Assembly (NCBI GenBank): GCA_900546415.1
Contig: URCY01000072.1
Location: 1 to 6,794, forward strand
DNA: 6,794 bases
Source of the DNA: an uncultured Eubacteriales bacterium
GTDB taxonomy: Bacteria; Bacillota; Clostridia; Oscillospirales; Oscillospiraceae
Direction: 5' to 3'
This document shows, in pieces, positions 5,645-6,794 of the stretch. Each line of letters opens with the position of its first letter. Position 1 is the first letter of the stretch. A program made the position numbers and the translations under genes. The notes beneath the pieces are model-generated. The model searched no databases. It worked only from the letters and a program-made list of their open reading frames with translations, and was not told where the DNA came from.

Positions 5645-5800
5645 AAAAAATCATTCCCGCAGTGTTGACAAATTTCGGAATCAAGTTTATAATATACAAG
5701 AATCAATTGAGATTCAACTCATTATCCACCCTGTGGCAAAACCAACTGTAAGATGGGCATCGCGTCAGGGCAAATTCCAATCAAGAGAGGTAACATCCAA
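5592..5800 (+). other. Non-coding region between ruvB and the zinc-ribbon gene
   Basis: This 209-base gap is more AT-rich than its surroundings. It holds the ACCGAAAT inverted repeat, a consensus promoter and a leader of about 100 nt. The leader contains weak dyads, GAATC/GATTC (5700-5715) and CCAC/GTGG near 5727-5736. No tRNA, known riboswitch or convincing small ORF was recognised. Confidence 0.6.
5665..5693 (+). promoter_or_regulatory. Perfect consensus sigma-A promoter of the zinc-ribbon gene
   Basis: TTGACA (5665-5670), a 17-bp spacer and TATAAT (5688-5693) match the sigma-A consensus at all 12 positions. Transcription should begin near 5700. The spacer contains ATTTCGG (5672-5678), the same word found at 5637-5643 and inverted at 5592-5598. 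The downstream ribosome site AGAGAGG ends 10 nt before the ATG at 5801. Confidence 0.92.
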
Positions 5801-6079
5801 ATGTACGAAGACAAGACTTTAGTTTGCAAGGAATGCGGCGCAGAGTTCGTGTTCACCGCCGGTGAGCAGGAGTTCTATGCGGAGAGAGGCTTCCAGAATG
5901 AGCCTCAGCGCTGCAAGGCCTGCCGTGACGCTCGCAAGAATGCCGCCCGTGGCCCCAAGGAATACTTCACTGCTGTCTGCGCGAACTGCGGCGGCGAAGC
6001 TCGCGTTCCGTTCGAGCCGAAGACCGATCGCCCCGTGTATTGCAGCGAGTGCTTCGCCAAGATGCGCGAGAACGGCTGA
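5801..6079 (+). CDS. Small double zinc-ribbon protein (CxxC_CxxC family)
   Basis: A 92-residue protein with two treble-clef/zinc-ribbon-like halves. The first has cysteines at C9, C12, C38 and C41 (LVCKECGAEF ... QRCKACRDARK). The second has C60, C63, C81 and C84 (AVCANCGGEA ... YCSECF). Each set of four should bind one zinc ion. This matches the small clostridial zinc-ribbon proteins described as probable zinc-ribbon or CxxC_CxxC_SSSS type, whose role is not established; DNA, RNA or ribosome binding would all be plausible. The ATG at 5801 is chosen because AGAGAGG precedes it and the family starts with a short segment before KTLVCK; an in-frame ATG at 5753 lacks a ribosome site. It is monocistronic, with a very strong promoter and a strong terminator, which suggests high expression. 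Confidence 0.92.
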   Translation: MYEDKTLVCKECGAEFVFTAGEQEFYAERGFQNEPQRCKACRDARKNAARGPKEYFTAVCANCGGEARVPFEPKTDRPVYCSECFAKMRENG

Positions 6080-6098
6080 TCCCGTTTTAATTTGACTT

Positions 6099-6136
6099 AT
6101 AAAAGCTCCGGACGAATGCTCGTCCGGAGCTTTTAT
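6099..6136. terminator. Bidirectional intrinsic terminator between zinc-ribbon and tetR genes
   Basis: Positions 6099-6115 pair perfectly with 6120-6136: 17 bp, with a CTCCGGACGA core flanked by AAAA/TTTT and a 4-nt loop (6116-6119). The terminal A and T runs provide the U-tract in either direction, so it can end both convergent transcripts. The tetR stop codon (6133-6135) lies inside one arm. Confidence 0.95.
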
Positions 6137-6705
6137 GCTTGCGTCGATTTTTGCGTGTTTTCCGCGACCATACTGTTGAAGACGCGCAGGAAGAGCGCAA
6201 TGATGCGGTGGTATTCCTGCGCAATGTCGGTCTGCATTCCGGATTTTGTCCAATCCATACATGCGCCGAAGCAGGCGTATCGCAGAAAATGGATCAGCAC
6301 CGTGCGCTCCTTTTCGTCGACGTGCCGGTCAGTGAGCAGCGTGTCGACGTGGATCTTTGCGGTGTGGTCGCACATTTTCATCAGGAAATCCTCGTAGGCC
6401 TCGCGGTCAACGGAATGATAGATGTGATAGATCGCGCGGCGGTTCTCCGTGGCGTAGCGGAAGGCGTTGTCCACGCACAGACCGATCGACTCCACGGTCG
6501 GGTTCTGCTCGATCAAGGACTCAGCGGCGTCGTGGATGATCTCCTCGAGCAGAGAGGGAATGTCCTGATAGTGATAATAGAACGTATTGCGGCTGATGTT
6601 GCAGGCGTCGACGATGCTGCGCACGCTGATTTTGTTGAGCGGACGTTCGTTCAGAAGCTGCAAAAAGGCTTTTTTGATCGCGTCTCTGGTGTAGTTATGC
6701 GGCAC
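6133..6705 (-). CDS. TetR/AcrR-family transcriptional regulator
   Basis: A 190-residue dimeric repressor-type regulator. The N-terminal DNA-binding domain is clear: helix RDAIKKAFLQLLNERPLNKIS (start at residue 7), then the helix-turn-helix VRSIVDACNISRNTFYYHY (28-46), where TFYYHY is the typical TetR recognition-helix ending. The C-terminal part (about 55-190) is all-helical. Its segment FLRYACFGACMDWTKSGMQTD resembles the C-terminal domain of the DhaS-like TetR_C_8 group, in which the ligand is usually unknown. The start is GTG at 6705, with AAGGAGG 7 nt upstream. No clear promoter is seen: the 73 bases before the ribosome site are largely the interspersed repeat. No target gene is on its far side in this window, so what it regulates cannot be told. 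Confidence 0.93.
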   Translation of the reverse strand: MPHNYTRDAIKKAFLQLLNERPLNKISVRSIVDACNISRNTFYYHYQDIPSLLEEIIHDAAESLIEQNPTVESIGLCVDNAFRYATENRRAIYHIYHSVDREAYEDFLMKMCDHTAKIHVDTLLTDRHVDEKERTVLIHFLRYACFGACMDWTKSGMQTDIAQEYHRIIALFLRVFNSMVAENTQKSTQA

Positions 6706-6733
6706 GGCACGTCCTCCTTCGGCAAAATCCCAA

Positions 6734-6794
6734 GGGAATCTCTGAATAAATCGGCTGCGGCGCTCAGCGGGTCTTTTGCCCCAACTTATCGGTT
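6734..6794 (+). repeat. Interspersed repeat copy, right end, truncated by window edge
   Basis: This starts GGGAATCTCTGAATAAATCG, 18 of 20 bases identical to the left-end copy read on the minus strand. It shares TCAGCG at the same offset (30 versus 29 bases from the tip), TTTTG, and a CCAAC...GTT segment that starts the same hairpin with the same 6-nt loop. The window ends inside the second arm. It occupies the region upstream of tetR and may carry or have displaced that gene's promoter. Confidence 0.7.

Noticed and set aside
5722..5730. DnaA-box-like TTATCCACC
   Set aside because: A single near-match with no cluster, AT-rich unwinding element or dnaA/dnaN nearby is not evidence of an origin.
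5753..5800. Earlier ATG for the zinc-ribbon protein
   Set aside because: It has no ribosome site, while the ATG at 5801 is preceded by AGAGAGG and gives the family's usual short N-terminus.
1..6794. The whole window as a composite transposon bounded by inverted repeats
   Set aside because: The repeat tips face inward, so the elements extend outward. The content includes housekeeping ruvCAB, there is no transposase, and the copies have diverged.

Overview
The window looks like a chromosomal segment of a GC-rich Gram-positive gut-type Clostridia (Oscillospiraceae/Ruminococcaceae-like). The reasons are sigma-A promoters, strong AGGAGG-type ribosome sites, a lipoprotein with a typical clostridial signal peptide, a clostridial-style RuvCAB set and a small clostridial double zinc-ribbon protein. 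This lineage call is inference from sequence style, not a database match.

Layout. Positions 1-79 (minus strand) and 6734-6794 (plus strand) hold two diverged copies of one interspersed repeat, tips facing each other and both running off the window. Positions 143-2238 (minus strand) hold a two-gene operon: a CobW/COG0523-type G3E GTPase with a very long His/Asp/Glu/Cys metal-binding insert, then a diverged second GTPase-like protein whose C-terminal domain resembles YcgQ (DUF1980). It has its own promoter (TATAAT at 2293-2298). Positions 2366-3088 (minus strand) encode an unassigned secreted lipoprotein with a Thr/Ser/Glu linker, its own promoter and an intrinsic terminator (2327-2354) that separates it from the GTPase operon.

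Positions 3232-5591 (plus strand) form a compact operon: a 68-residue single-span membrane protein, then ruvC, ruvA and ruvB, the complete Holliday-junction branch-migration and resolution set. Positions 5592-5800 are non-coding and contain a perfect consensus sigma-A promoter, a leader of about 100 nt and three ATTTCGG words. These drive a 92-residue double zinc-ribbon protein (5801-6079). A perfect 17-bp hairpin (6099-6136) works as a shared terminator with a convergent TetR-family regulator (6133-6705, minus strand).

The most interesting parts are the paired G3E GTPase operon with the YcgQ-like fusion, a candidate metal-trafficking module, and the terminal repeat pair, whose hairpin appears to be kept by a compensatory base change. 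The RuvCAB section is ordinary housekeeping. No RNA genes, CRISPR arrays, transposase genes or phage genes were seen.
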